From positions 1 through 16,250 of the forward strand of contig JASIJX010000251.1 of NCBI GenBank assembly GCA_030049955.1: DNA of 16,250 nucleotides, written 5' to 3'. Positions 7,360-14,310 of the stretch are shown in pieces. Source of the stretch: Acidobacteriaceae bacterium (lineage in GTDB: Bacteria > Acidobacteriota > Terriglobia > Terriglobales > Acidobacteriaceae). Made by a program: the position numbers and the translations under genes. A model generated the notes under the pieces. That model was not told the DNA's origin, ran no database searches, and saw only the letters and a program-made list of their open reading frames with translations. Positions within the stretch are counted from its first letter, which is position 1. Each line of letters begins with the position of its first letter.

Positions 7360-8160
7360 ATGGTTCCCTATCTGCATCTCTGGCACCTCAATGTCCCTAC
7401 TTTCGGCCTGATGCTCTGGCTGGCTGCCGTCGCCGCCGCAGTCATTATGGACCGTGGCTTCCGGCGCGCCGGCATTACAGCCGACGCCGTAGGCATCGTA
7501 GCCATTGCCGTGGTCGCAGGCATAGCGGGAGCCAAAATATGGCATGTGCTGGACACCCCCTCCGAGTTCCGTGAAATCGGCTGGCGCGTGCTCTGGGATT
7601 CGGCAGGGTTCGCCTGGTATGGCGGCTTGGTATTCGGCATAGCCGCGCTCGTTGCCCAGGGCTGGCGCGCAAAAATCGGCCCCCTCCGCGTGCTGGATCT
7701 CGCCGCTCCCGCCGCTGCCGTGGGCTACGCCATCGGCCGTATCGGCTGCTTTCTCTCCGGCGACGGCTGCTATGGCATCGCAACCAAGCTTCCATTCCCT
7801 CTGGGCATGAGCTTTCCTCACGGAATCGAGCCGACTGCACCGGGCGTGCGCGTGCTGCCCACGCCGCTCTTCGAGCTCTTCGTTGGACTGCTCATCGGCT
7901 GGTATCTCTGGCGTCGCGCCGGCAAGCCCCATCCGGTGGGTATGATCACCGGTCAATACCTCGTTCTCAGCGGCCTGGCTCGCTTTTTGGTTGAATTTGT
8001 CCGCCGCAATCCCAAAGTCCTCTGGGGCTTCTCGAATGCGCAACTGGCCAGCCTCGGCGCCGCGCTCGCTGGCATCGCCCTGATGTGGTGGTCCGCTCGT
8101 CAGCCCGCAGCGCGCCGCATCCTCGCCGCCGATTCAACGACCGTAGAAAAGCCGGCCTGA
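7360..8160 (+). CDS. Lgt-family protein (prolipoprotein diacylglyceryl transferase-like), variant active site
   Basis: This 266-residue polytopic membrane protein has about seven hydrophobic segments and the Lgt fold motifs. Lgt transfers diacylglycerol from phosphatidylglycerol to the lipobox Cys of prolipoproteins. The signature region reads GRIGCFLSGDGCYG (126-139) and keeps the Arg (127) and final Gly (139), but the usual Asn is Cys130 and the usual Glu is Asp135. The HGG motif, whose His is important in E. coli Lgt, reads WYGG (86-89). The HPTxLYE motif reads LPTPLFE (166-172). The late Arg of the RFxxEFxR motif is kept (Arg208, RFLVEFVRR). The length is slightly under the common 270-290. 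It stands alone, divergent from the secreted-protein operon and convergent with the receptor gene. It is either a divergent Lgt or a paralogue with another acyl-transfer role. Family membership is firm, the activity is not. Confidence 0.8.
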   Translation: MVPYLHLWHLNVPTFGLMLWLAAVAAAVIMDRGFRRAGITADAVGIVAIAVVAGIAGAKIWHVLDTPSEFREIGWRVLWDSAGFAWYGGLVFGIAALVAQGWRAKIGPLRVLDLAAPAAAVGYAIGRIGCFLSGDGCYGIATKLPFPLGMSFPHGIEPTAPGVRVLPTPLFELFVGLLIGWYLWRRAGKPHPVGMITGQYLVLSGLARFLVEFVRRNPKVLWGFSNAQLASLGAALAGIALMWWSARQPAARRILAADSTTVEKPA

Positions 8161-8188
8161 GTCACAAGCGCTGGCCGCAGACGGAAGT

Positions 8189-8221
8189 AGTAAGTAGTAA
8201 TGAGTGCCCCCACTCTGGGCA
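8189..8221. other. Short repeats and weak hairpin between convergent genes
   Basis: The 209-base gap between the Lgt-like gene and the receptor gene holds a tandem GTAGTAA repeat near 8187-8200, which carries several stop codons, followed by a hairpin TGCCC (8205-8209) / GGGCA (8217-8221). No U-tract follows, so it is at best a weak transcription end signal. Confidence 0.25.
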
Positions 8222-8369
8222 GACGTTCGCGCCGTCTTTGCTCTTACCGCTAGGGTGGGAGCGCATTACATAAGGCTTTTCCGCCAGCGGCTTGAATCGC
8301 ATGCATTCCTCCCGCGCACCGCAAGAATCGGTTGCTGATTGCGATAGATGCTGCGTACGCTGCGGAGAA

Positions 8370-11252
8370 TCAAAACGAGAAATTCGACTGGAGGAAAATC
8401 GTCCGGTTCCCCGGAACGGGGCTGCTGAATTGCCCGTTGGCCAGCGATTGACTCTGGTTGAACAGCGGCGAATTCAGAACCCCATTCGGCGGGGCAAGAT
8501 TCACCTGGTTGAAGACGTTGACCGCGCCCCCAGCCAGCGTCAGGCTGTATTTCCGCGGGGTCGCCGCATCCAGGTGAATCGACGCGCCGCCGCCACTCAG
8601 CCCGCGTCCCTGCACGCTGTTGCTGGACTGGATCGTGCTGTTGTCATTTTCTGCAGCCGTCTTGAGCCGCGGCCCGATGCCGATTACCTTGCTCGCGCGC
8701 ACGATGAAGATTGAATTCGCCGGCCCGATTCCCGCTCCGTACGGCATCATCCGCTCGTCCTGTCCCGCCGCCGCTGCCGCTGCCGGATCCGTATCCAGGC
8801 ATCCGTATTGCGTCGTTACAACGTTTGGCGCGTTGCAGGTCCCATAACTGGGCCGCGCGTTGAACTGGTTGTTGCCCGTCAGGTCGGAGCCGATCGTCAG
8901 GTTGTACGGAGTGCCCGACTGCGCAAAGAACGCTGCCGCAACCGTGATGGCTTTTGGCGCAGCATACGATCCCATCCACACCGTCTGATGGCGAATGCCG
9001 AAGGTCGCGCGTCCGTAATCGAGTCCCGGATCGGATGCCACAGACGGAAATGAATTCACTCCCTGCGTATCGCTCTTTGCCGTGTCGTATGTGTAATACG
9101 CATTCACCGTCAGGCGTTTCAGCCGCGCGCTTACGTTCGTGATGATCTGGCTCTGCTTGTAAACCCCACCCGACTGAAATTGATAGTTGTAGATCGCCGG
9201 CGTCGGCCCCGTGATCGTGTACGTTGCCAAATCGAATGCCGGCGCCGTCACATTGTTCGACATGTACTGGTGCACGCCTTGCGTGTAGAGATAGGTGATA
9301 TTTCCCGTGATCAGCTTCGTTATCTGCCGGTCTACGCCAATGCCTCCCTGCATATCAATCGCCGCATGAAAGTGCGGATCGATCGTGTGATACGTGGGTG
9401 TCGACCCAGAAGCGGTAGCCAGCAACGATGCAGGAATCGGGGCCGGTGCAGCGGCGTTGAATTGATTATTGGGAAAGGCTGCGTTCGGATTGGCGACGGT
9501 ATAGCTGCGCTGGTTCACCAGGTTGTCGTGCAGCGCCGTGATCACGTACGGCGTGCCCGCCATTGAGTAGAAGGAATTCGGCACCGTGAACCGGTTGTAA
9601 AACCACCCGTAGCCTCCGCGCACCACCGTCTTGGCCGGCGCCGTGCCGCTGTGCCAGGGACTCCACGCAAAGGCAATGCGCGGCGCCCAGTCGTCGTGGT
9701 CGGCAATCCAGTTCTGCCCCTCGTACCGCAGTCCCAGCCCCAGCACAAAATTCGGATCGATCTTCCAGTCGTCCTGAAAGTAGAGCGATCCGTCAAAGAC
9801 TGTCGCACGCACCAGCGGATTGGTGATCACGGTCGCCGCGTAAAGCGTCGGTGTCCCCGCCTGATACTCGTTCAGAGTCGTGAACATGTACGTTCCGTTT
9901 GAGCCCGACTCCGAATAGTTGGCGTCGCGGTAAATCCGCATATCAGCGCCGAACCGCAGCGTGTGTTTGCCGGCCGTTGCCGTCGACTTGTCCTGGATTT
10001 CGAAATCGTCCTGGTGATCCTCGACGGCGCCGGAACTGTTGCCGCCGCCGACGAACGAGCCCTGCACATTCACCGTCGGCGTCAGTAAGTCCGCCGAGCT
10101 GCTGTTGCGCATTCGCCGCCACTGCAGATGAACTTCGTTCACCAGCGCCTCATTCACCAGAATCGTGTCGCCAACCTGTACCGTATTTTCCTGATTCAGG
10201 GAGTTGCCTGCCTGCGATGGCAGGTTGAGCGTGCCCACGTTGATGCCCGTCTGCGCCGAGCGCCAATAGAAGTCGCGCACCGTAATCGTGTTCCTGCCCA
10301 ACTGGAAATCCACGCGCGCACTGCTGTTCGTTCTATCCCAGGTATCGGGAAATGCTTCGCGAAGATCCGTGCTCGTATCCTGCGGATTGACCGCATCCAC
10401 AATGTTCTGGGCATCCCGCGAAATGCGGAAGAAGTTCAGGAAATAAGACGAGCTCTTCGTCAGCGGCCCATTCAGGTTGCCGAAATAGGCGTAAAGGCCG
10501 TAAGACGGCTGATAGGGAACCAGTGGATTGGCCGTGTTCAGCGCCGAATCGGTGCCGAAGCCCGAAATGCTCCCGTGCAGCTTCTGCGTGCCAGGCTTGG
10601 TAATGATCTCGATCCGTCCATAGCCGATGCGATCGAACTCCGACGAAAATGGATTCTGGTTCACGCGGATCTCAAGGATGGACGACTTAGGCGGAATCTG
10701 CCCGCCCGTAAAACCGTCAATATAAATCTGCCCGCCATTTGGTCCTGCCGACGGCCCGGCCAGCGCCTGCAACTCATTCTGCAACTCGTCTGGATCGTCC
10801 GACAGCGCATCCAGATCCCTGCCGCGGATGACCATCGCGCTTGCGTTCTGGTCCGGGTTCACGCTCACGCCCTGGTTTTGTCCGGTCACCGTAACTTCCT
10901 CGTGTCCGGTTTCGATCGTGAGTGGCAGTTTCAGCTCGCGCGCTTGTCCCGGCGCAATCGTCACATCGTCAACGGCCAGCGTTGCAAAGCCGCGCGCCGT
11001 CGCGATTACGGTGTACGAGCCCGGTGCGAGCGAACGGAACGTATACGTGCCGTCGCGTCCGGATTTCGCCGTGAACGACTGACTTCCTGCTTGCGCCACA
11101 ATCTGAGCGCCAGGAATCACCGCTCCGGAGGGGTCAGTAACTTCTCCGTGCAGCGAGCCCGGTGCGGGCGCTTGTCCCGCAACGCGCAACGGCAAAAGAG
11201 CCAGACAGAGAGCGAAAGAAAGAAGCCCCTGAAAGCGAAGCATGACGCTCAT
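8370..11252 (-). CDS. TonB-dependent receptor with carboxypeptidase-regulatory-like domain (Oar-type)
   Basis: This is an outer-membrane protein of 960 residues from the ATG at 11252. That start gives a clean signal peptide (MLRFQGLLSFALCLALLPL, then VAGQAPAPG). A longer version would begin at a TTG (11318) and place 22 odd residues before the signal, so I prefer the ATG. Residues about 32-115 form a CarboxypepD_reg-like beta domain: GSLHGEVTDPSGAVIPGAQI, GTYTFRSLAPGSYTV. A plug-like region follows (about 140-225, with QIYIDGFTGGQIPP and YGRIEIITKPGT). The rest is a beta-barrel rich in alternating polar and aromatic residues that ends in Phe (SNFSF), the usual outer-membrane targeting end. 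Acidobacteriota carry many such receptors, often linked to polysaccharide or peptide uptake. The substrate cannot be read here, and no SusD partner is present. The gene starts 91 bases after the SprT-like gene on the same strand and could be co-transcribed with it. Confidence 0.9.
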   Translation of the reverse strand: MSVMLRFQGLLSFALCLALLPLRVAGQAPAPGSLHGEVTDPSGAVIPGAQIVAQAGSQSFTAKSGRDGTYTFRSLAPGSYTVIATARGFATLAVDDVTIAPGQARELKLPLTIETGHEEVTVTGQNQGVSVNPDQNASAMVIRGRDLDALSDDPDELQNELQALAGPSAGPNGGQIYIDGFTGGQIPPKSSILEIRVNQNPFSSEFDRIGYGRIEIITKPGTQKLHGSISGFGTDSALNTANPLVPYQPSYGLYAYFGNLNGPLTKSSSYFLNFFRISRDAQNIVDAVNPQDTSTDLREAFPDTWDRTNSSARVDFQLGRNTITVRDFYWRSAQTGINVGTLNLPSQAGNSLNQENTVQVGDTILVNEALVNEVHLQWRRMRNSSSADLLTPTVNVQGSFVGGGNSSGAVEDHQDDFEIQDKSTATAGKHTLRFGADMRIYRDANYSESGSNGTYMFTTLNEYQAGTPTLYAATVITNPLVRATVFDGSLYFQDDWKIDPNFVLGLGLRYEGQNWIADHDDWAPRIAFAWSPWHSGTAPAKTVVRGGYGWFYNRFTVPNSFYSMAGTPYVITALHDNLVNQRSYTVANPNAAFPNNQFNAAAPAPIPASLLATASGSTPTYHTIDPHFHAAIDMQGGIGVDRQITKLITGNITYLYTQGVHQYMSNNVTAPAFDLATYTITGPTPAIYNYQFQSGGVYKQSQIITNVSARLKRLTVNAYYTYDTAKSDTQGVNSFPSVASDPGLDYGRATFGIRHQTVWMGSYAAPKAITVAAAFFAQSGTPYNLTIGSDLTGNNQFNARPSYGTCNAPNVVTTQYGCLDTDPAAAAAAGQDERMMPYGAGIGPANSIFIVRASKVIGIGPRLKTAAENDNSTIQSSNSVQGRGLSGGGASIHLDAATPRKYSLTLAGGAVNVFNQVNLAPPNGVLNSPLFNQSQSLANGQFSSPVPGNRTIFLQSNFSF

Positions 11253-11343
11253 GTTCACCCGTACGAAGAAAGGCCCCGAGATGTTCCTTAGACAACCGCT
11301 CCCCGCAAAGGAAAGCAATTTAAAGAACTCTTGGGGCTTGGTA

Positions 11344-12165
11344 TTAAAGCCGCTTCAAGAATGCCAGTGCCTCGGCAAGCTGTGGAAACTGCGCTTCTTC
11401 AGCTTTGAACTCGCGCGAGTGCACGCACCGCCGCAACCCGCGCATGCGCACTGGGTGCTTCAAGTGAAGCATTTCGTGGTACAGCAGATATTCGATTGCA
11501 TACCGCGGGCTCGATGGCCGGTCGAAGACGCGACTCACTACGATTGTGTTGTGCGCTGCATCGTAATGGCCCAGCGATCGCGTTGCCATGTGCTCGCTCC
11601 ACGTCAATTCCGGCCGTCCCAGCAGACCGCCGAAAAAACGCATATTCAAGGAGTCGAAGATCTCCTCCAGATGGTAGTAGCGTCCCTCCGGTCCGAGATA
11701 GCGCTTGGTTCCGCGTGCGTACCGGATTAGCTCCGTTTGCCGAGTGACGGCAGAGCTCGAAGCAAACCGCTTATAGCGCAGGTTATGCATCGGCTCGATT
11801 GGCTTTCTGTAGAGCTTCGCCAGCAGGATATGCGCAATGGCTCGCAGCACCGGCTCCGGTGCGCCCTCGAGCAAATCCGAGAGACTCACCAGAATCTTGC
11901 CCTCCCGCAACCTGATTGTCGTATTGAGCGAAGTAAACCGCCGGAAGCGCACGGCAATCGGTGGCATCGACGCCCTTGGCCGCAGGGCGCGATACTCCTG
12001 TTCAAAAATGGGCAGCATTTCCGGGGTCACCACCAAAAGGATAGCAGGGCACAGGGAATTACGATCAAAGTGGCCAGGATTGTTGCCAGGACCGTGACCA
12101 GGATCGTGACCAGGACCGACGCTGGCAACCGCGATTCTAAAACCGTTCTTCTGCATCCAACCCAC
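11344..12165 (-). CDS. SprT-like zinc metalloprotein
   Basis: The frame gives 273 residues from a GTG at 12165, or 270 from the ATG at 12156. The C-terminal half is an SprT/YgjP-like domain: zinc motif HEMLH (230-234) after YAIEYLLY, followed by a likely third ligand His249 in VHSREF. The upstream WSEHMATRSLGHYD and HNTIVVSR segments (189-212) are typical of the family. SprT-like proteins are zinc-dependent peptidases or DNA-protein crosslink proteases, and the role of this bacterial type is poorly known. There is no signal peptide, so it is probably cytoplasmic. The N-terminus contains four PGH/PGN repeats (17-32) encoded by a 12-bp tandem repeat. The conserved-looking part begins near Met50 (MLPIFEQEY, ATG at 12018), which may be the true start, leaving the repeat in the leader. 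The product class is well supported, the start is not. Confidence 0.75.
   Translation of the reverse strand: MGWMQKNGFRIAVASVGPGHDPGHGPGNNPGHFDRNSLCPAILLVVTPEMLPIFEQEYRALRPRASMPPIAVRFRRFTSLNTTIRLREGKILVSLSDLLEGAPEPVLRAIAHILLAKLYRKPIEPMHNLRYKRFASSSAVTRQTELIRYARGTKRYLGPEGRYYHLEEIFDSLNMRFFGGLLGRPELTWSEHMATRSLGHYDAAHNTIVVSRVFDRPSSPRYAIEYLLYHEMLHLKHPVRMRGLRRCVHSREFKAEEAQFPQLAEALAFLKRL
12070..12117. repeat. Tandem repeat, four 12-bp units
   Basis: The units are GTGGCCAGGATT (12070-12081), GTTGCCAGGACC (12082-12093), GTGACCAGGATC (12094-12105) and GTGACCAGGACC (12106-12117). Each differs from its neighbours by one to four bases. Read on the minus strand they encode GPGH-DPGH-GPGN-NPGH near the start of the SprT-like frame. 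The unit length is a multiple of three, so copy-number change would keep the frame. Confidence 0.9.
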
Positions 12166-12660
12166 CGCTATAAAATCACGCCGCGGCCCGCCTGCACAGT
12201 TTCTCGCAGAACCGTCAGATTATGTCCCTCCGGAACGAACCGCGTGGCGCTCCGCGCGCGGTGCGTTCATCGGATTTCTCCCTTCGTTTTCACAAGACTG
12301 CAACCGCGTGCATCGCGCAAGCAATTGCGCAATCCAGTCTGTCAGATGCAATTTGCTTTGCAGCCGGCCAGTAACGAATTGTTGCACTTGCGCCAGCATT
12401 GCGACCCGTAGTTCGCGTCAAAAGCCCGAAATCGCAACGAGCGCAAATGCCGCAATGGCGGGGATTTCCATTAATACAAAAACGGCGGCACGCTTTCAGC
12501 GTGGAAGCAATGCACTTCGACGCCGCTTATGCCCCGTGTTTTGGCCGTGCAAGAACTTTCCCTCTTGGCGCAACTCTGCATCGTAAGCAGTGAATAAAAG
12601 AGCGGCGCTCAAGTCGCTCGGTTGGCGCTGCGAGGAGAAACGGAGGAGGATGAAGTTTTC
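12166..12660. other. Divergent intergenic region, no gene supported
   Basis: These 495 bases separate the SprT-like gene from the SYLF gene. Open frames on the plus strand here lack ribosome-binding sites and recognisable products. Two small perfect inverted repeats are visible: ATTGCGCAAT (12324-12333) and CACGCT-TTC-AGCGTG (12489-12503). No promoter with good boxes could be placed with confidence for either gene. Confidence 0.45.
12642..12649 (+). promoter_or_regulatory. Strong Shine-Dalgarno upstream of the SYLF gene
   Basis: GGAGGAGG lies 11 bases before the ATG at 12661, slightly further than usual. An ATG directly after it (12650) opens a four-codon frame MKFS whose TGA overlaps the SYLF ATG. 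The purine tract supports the 12661 start over an in-frame ATG at 12622. Confidence 0.6.
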
Positions 12661-13407
12661 ATGAAGAAGTTATTGGGCTTATTACTCGTGCTAGGAATGG
12701 CGGTCTCCGCGCGCGCTGCCGATATCAGCAACACCAACGCGGATATGAGGAAACTCAACAATCGTCTGGATAATGCGGCGCACACGCTCGAACAGATCCA
12801 GGGAATAAAGGAGAAGGGAGTTCCCAAGTGGATCGCAAGTAAGGCGGATTGCATCGCCGTGGTCCCCGGGCTGTTTAAAGGTGCATTTATCATAGGCGCC
12901 GAGTATGGCCAGGGTGTTGTTTCCTGTCGTACAAAGCATGGCTGGAGCGGTCCTGTGTTCATCCGCTTGGCCGGCGGCTCTTTTGGATTCCAGGCTGGCG
13001 GCTCAGGCACTGACCTGGTGCTCGTGGCCACCAACGAGAAAGGCATGCAGGACCTGATGCAGACTAAATTGAAGCTCGGCGGCACCGCCGCTGGCGCGGC
13101 TGGCCCGATCGGGCGCCAGGCGCAGGCCGCAACAAATCTTACTTTCAAGTCCGAGCTGCTCACTTATTCGCGCAGCCACGGTCTTTTCGCCGGTGTCGAC
13201 CTGAGCGGTGTTACGGTCATGAACAATGAGGACGACACTGTGGCGCTCTATAACGGGCAGTACCACAATTTCCAACACATTCTTGATGGCGAGGTCCCTC
13301 CGCCGAACAATGCGTCGGCAAGGCGCTTCATGCGTGTCCTGGACGAGTACTTTGGCGCGGCAACGCAACGGCAGGAAGAGCGGCGCACTGAGAACCCGGA
13401 GCACTAA
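12661..13407 (+). CDS. Secreted SYLF-domain (Ysc84-type) lipid-binding protein
   Basis: This 248-residue exported protein is taken from the ATG at 12661. That start gives a classic signal peptide: MKK, core LLGLLLVLGMAV, then SARA before AD (cleavage about 19/20). An upstream in-frame ATG (12622) would add 13 charged residues ahead of it and is less likely. The rest is the SYLF domain: VPKWIASKADCIAVVPGLFK (54-73), GAEYGQGVVSCR (79-90), GWSGPVFIRLAGGSFGFQAG (94-113) and DLVLVATN (118-125). The C-terminal part has LFAGVDLSG (175-183) and LDEYFG (227-232). In eukaryotes this domain binds phosphoinositides. Bacterial members are periplasmic or outer-membrane-associated and their role is unclear. 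The tail is charged (QRQEERRTENPEH). It is divergent from the SprT-like gene and is followed by a strong hairpin at 13463-13501. Confidence 0.9.
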   Translation: MKKLLGLLLVLGMAVSARAADISNTNADMRKLNNRLDNAAHTLEQIQGIKEKGVPKWIASKADCIAVVPGLFKGAFIIGAEYGQGVVSCRTKHGWSGPVFIRLAGGSFGFQAGGSGTDLVLVATNEKGMQDLMQTKLKLGGTAAGAAGPIGRQAQAATNLTFKSELLTYSRSHGLFAGVDLSGVTVMNNEDDTVALYNGQYHNFQHILDGEVPPPNNASARRFMRVLDEYFGAATQRQEERRTENPEH

Positions 13408-13462
13408 TGCTCTCCGCTGCGGCGCATCGATAGCTTTGCGACAAGAGCTGTGGTCCCCGACT

Positions 13463-13501
13463 GGCCGGACACTCTGCGGAAAAATCGCAGAGGATCCGGC
13501 C
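13463..13501 (+). terminator. Strong hairpin downstream of the SYLF gene, possible terminator
   Basis: The outer stem is GGCCGG (13463-13468) / CCGGCC (13496-13501). The inner stem is CTCTGCG (13472-13478) / CGCAGAG (13486-13492), with a 7-base A-rich loop. A symmetric 3-base internal loop separates the stems. It begins 55 bases after the SYLF stop. No U-tract follows, so it may end transcripts with help or protect the 3' end. Confidence 0.45.
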
Positions 13502-13669
13502 CTGATCGCTCTCGCCGAATCATTTTCAATTTCGATCCTTCGCCAAAACATTCCGTCCAGTCGCACGTGTCGCAGGTTCCGTGTCGTGAGCAGACACGGC
13601 CACCCTCCCCACCTGAATTCAGCCATTTACCTGCCGTTCCGTACGAGCCAAATGAGCAACTGGCCCTCC

Positions 13670-13771
13670 TGTGAAGGCATCACAAGCCCATAGACCTGCG
13701 AAGGGGCTTCGCAGCAAGGTTCTACAGGCGTTCAGCAACTTCTAGCGTGTGCCGGTTGCTAATCCGGCAAC
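13670..13771. repeat. Cluster of inverted repeats upstream of the DUF3175-like gene
   Basis: TGTGA (13670-13674) / TCACA (13680-13684) resembles a CRP-type site but has a 5-base rather than a 6-base centre. CTGCGAA (13696-13702) / TTCGCAG (13708-13714) is a perfect 7-bp hairpin. TGCCGG (13750-13755) / CCGGCA (13764-13769) overlaps a competing pair, GTTGC (13755-13759) / GCAAC (13767-13771). Confidence 0.4.
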
Positions 13772-13953
13772 AGCACGAATCGTCCATTCCGTCTTCGTAC
13801 TTAGCGGCTCGCCTGCACGATGTCTCCTGGAGAAATTGGCCGCAGAGATTAGGATCAGGTGTGGATCATGCGGCAGGATCCGGCAATGGGGAGCAATCAT
13901 GGTTTGCCGGGCCGTCACGGGAGAGCGACAAGTCAGGTTGAGGAGAGATAGGA

Positions 13954-14256
13954 ATGGATCCAGTCAACGAAGAGAATACGCCAGCACAGCAAATGGCCGA
14001 ATGCGCTCGGCTTCATCCGGGGCTGTTCACCATGCCCGCTAAGAATATTGTCGAATCGCTTGCTTCGCGCGAGGTTTCGCCGCAAGGAGCATCATCCGGC
14101 CTGCGCCTGCTCACTTTCTACATTAATTACGCAGGCAAGCGGCTGAGCCCATCGCGCCGCCGCAATCTTGAGAAGGCGAAGAAGCTGTTAAGCGACCGCG
14201 TCACGCGCGAGTTGGTAGAGCGTGAACGTGCGCAGCAGCAGCGCGAAGCCGCCTGA
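13954..14256 (+). CDS. Small DUF3175-like protein
   Basis: This small basic protein has 100 residues. The central part, LHPGLFT (20-26), the NIVESLA segment (31-37) and LRLLTFYINYAGKRLSPSRR (50-69), followed by LEKAK, matches the pattern I know from DUF3175 proteins: a residue block before FT, then a LTFYINRAGKNL-like core and a basic helix. The function of that family is unknown. The C-terminus is a charged, Gln/Arg-rich helix (ELVERERAQQQREAA). AGGAGA lies 7 bases before the ATG, which makes this a well-supported start. There is no signal peptide or membrane segment, so it is cytoplasmic. It is convergent with ligD, with 54 bases between them. A nucleic-acid-related role would suit the basic core and the neighbour but is only an inference. 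Confidence 0.7.
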   Translation: MDPVNEENTPAQQMAECARLHPGLFTMPAKNIVESLASREVSPQGASSGLRLLTFYINYAGKRLSPSRRRNLEKAKKLLSDRVTRELVERERAQQQREAA

Positions 14257-14271
14257 GTTTGCGCTTCCAAA

Positions 14272-14286
14272 ACCTGTGACGCAGGT
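14272..14286. terminator. Small hairpin between convergent DUF3175-like and ligD genes
   Basis: ACCTG (14272-14276) and CAGGT (14282-14286) form a 5-bp stem with a 5-base loop, between the two stops. A short A-tract precedes it, which would read as U-rich for the ligD transcript after the hairpin (TTTTGG), so it could serve ligD. It is weak. Confidence 0.25.
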
Positions 14287-14310
14287 GCACAACGCGATCC
14301 GCTGAGAAAA

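Larger units (their letters stand above)
13408..13953. other. Intergenic region rich in inverted repeats, no gene supported
   Basis: These 546 bases lie between the SYLF and DUF3175-like genes. Open frames here (13450-13674, 13749-14042) have no ribosome-binding site and no recognisable product. The region holds several perfect inverted repeats: 13463-13501, 13670-13684, 13696-13714 and 13750-13771. The T-loop and acceptor stem expected of a tRNA are absent. The last 14 bases carry the ribosome-binding site of the next gene (AGGAGA, 13941-13946). Confidence 0.5.

Noticed and set aside
10128..11291. Open frame of 387 codons on the plus strand, antisense to the receptor gene
   Set aside because: Its product is Arg-rich with no recognisable motif. 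It mirrors the codon pattern of the well-supported minus-strand receptor and has no ribosome-binding site.
11253..11318. Longer receptor start at a TTG (11318)
   Set aside because: It would put 22 residues ahead of a standard signal peptide, whereas the ATG at 11252 gives a normal export signal.
13670..13684. CRP-like site TGTGA-N5-TCACA
   Set aside because: The standard site has a 6-base centre, and no CRP-type regulator or suitably placed promoter is seen here. It is kept only as an inverted repeat.
13696..13775. Possible tRNA or small structured RNA gene
   Set aside because: The hairpins do not fit a cloverleaf: no paired acceptor stem, no T-loop consensus and no CCA context.
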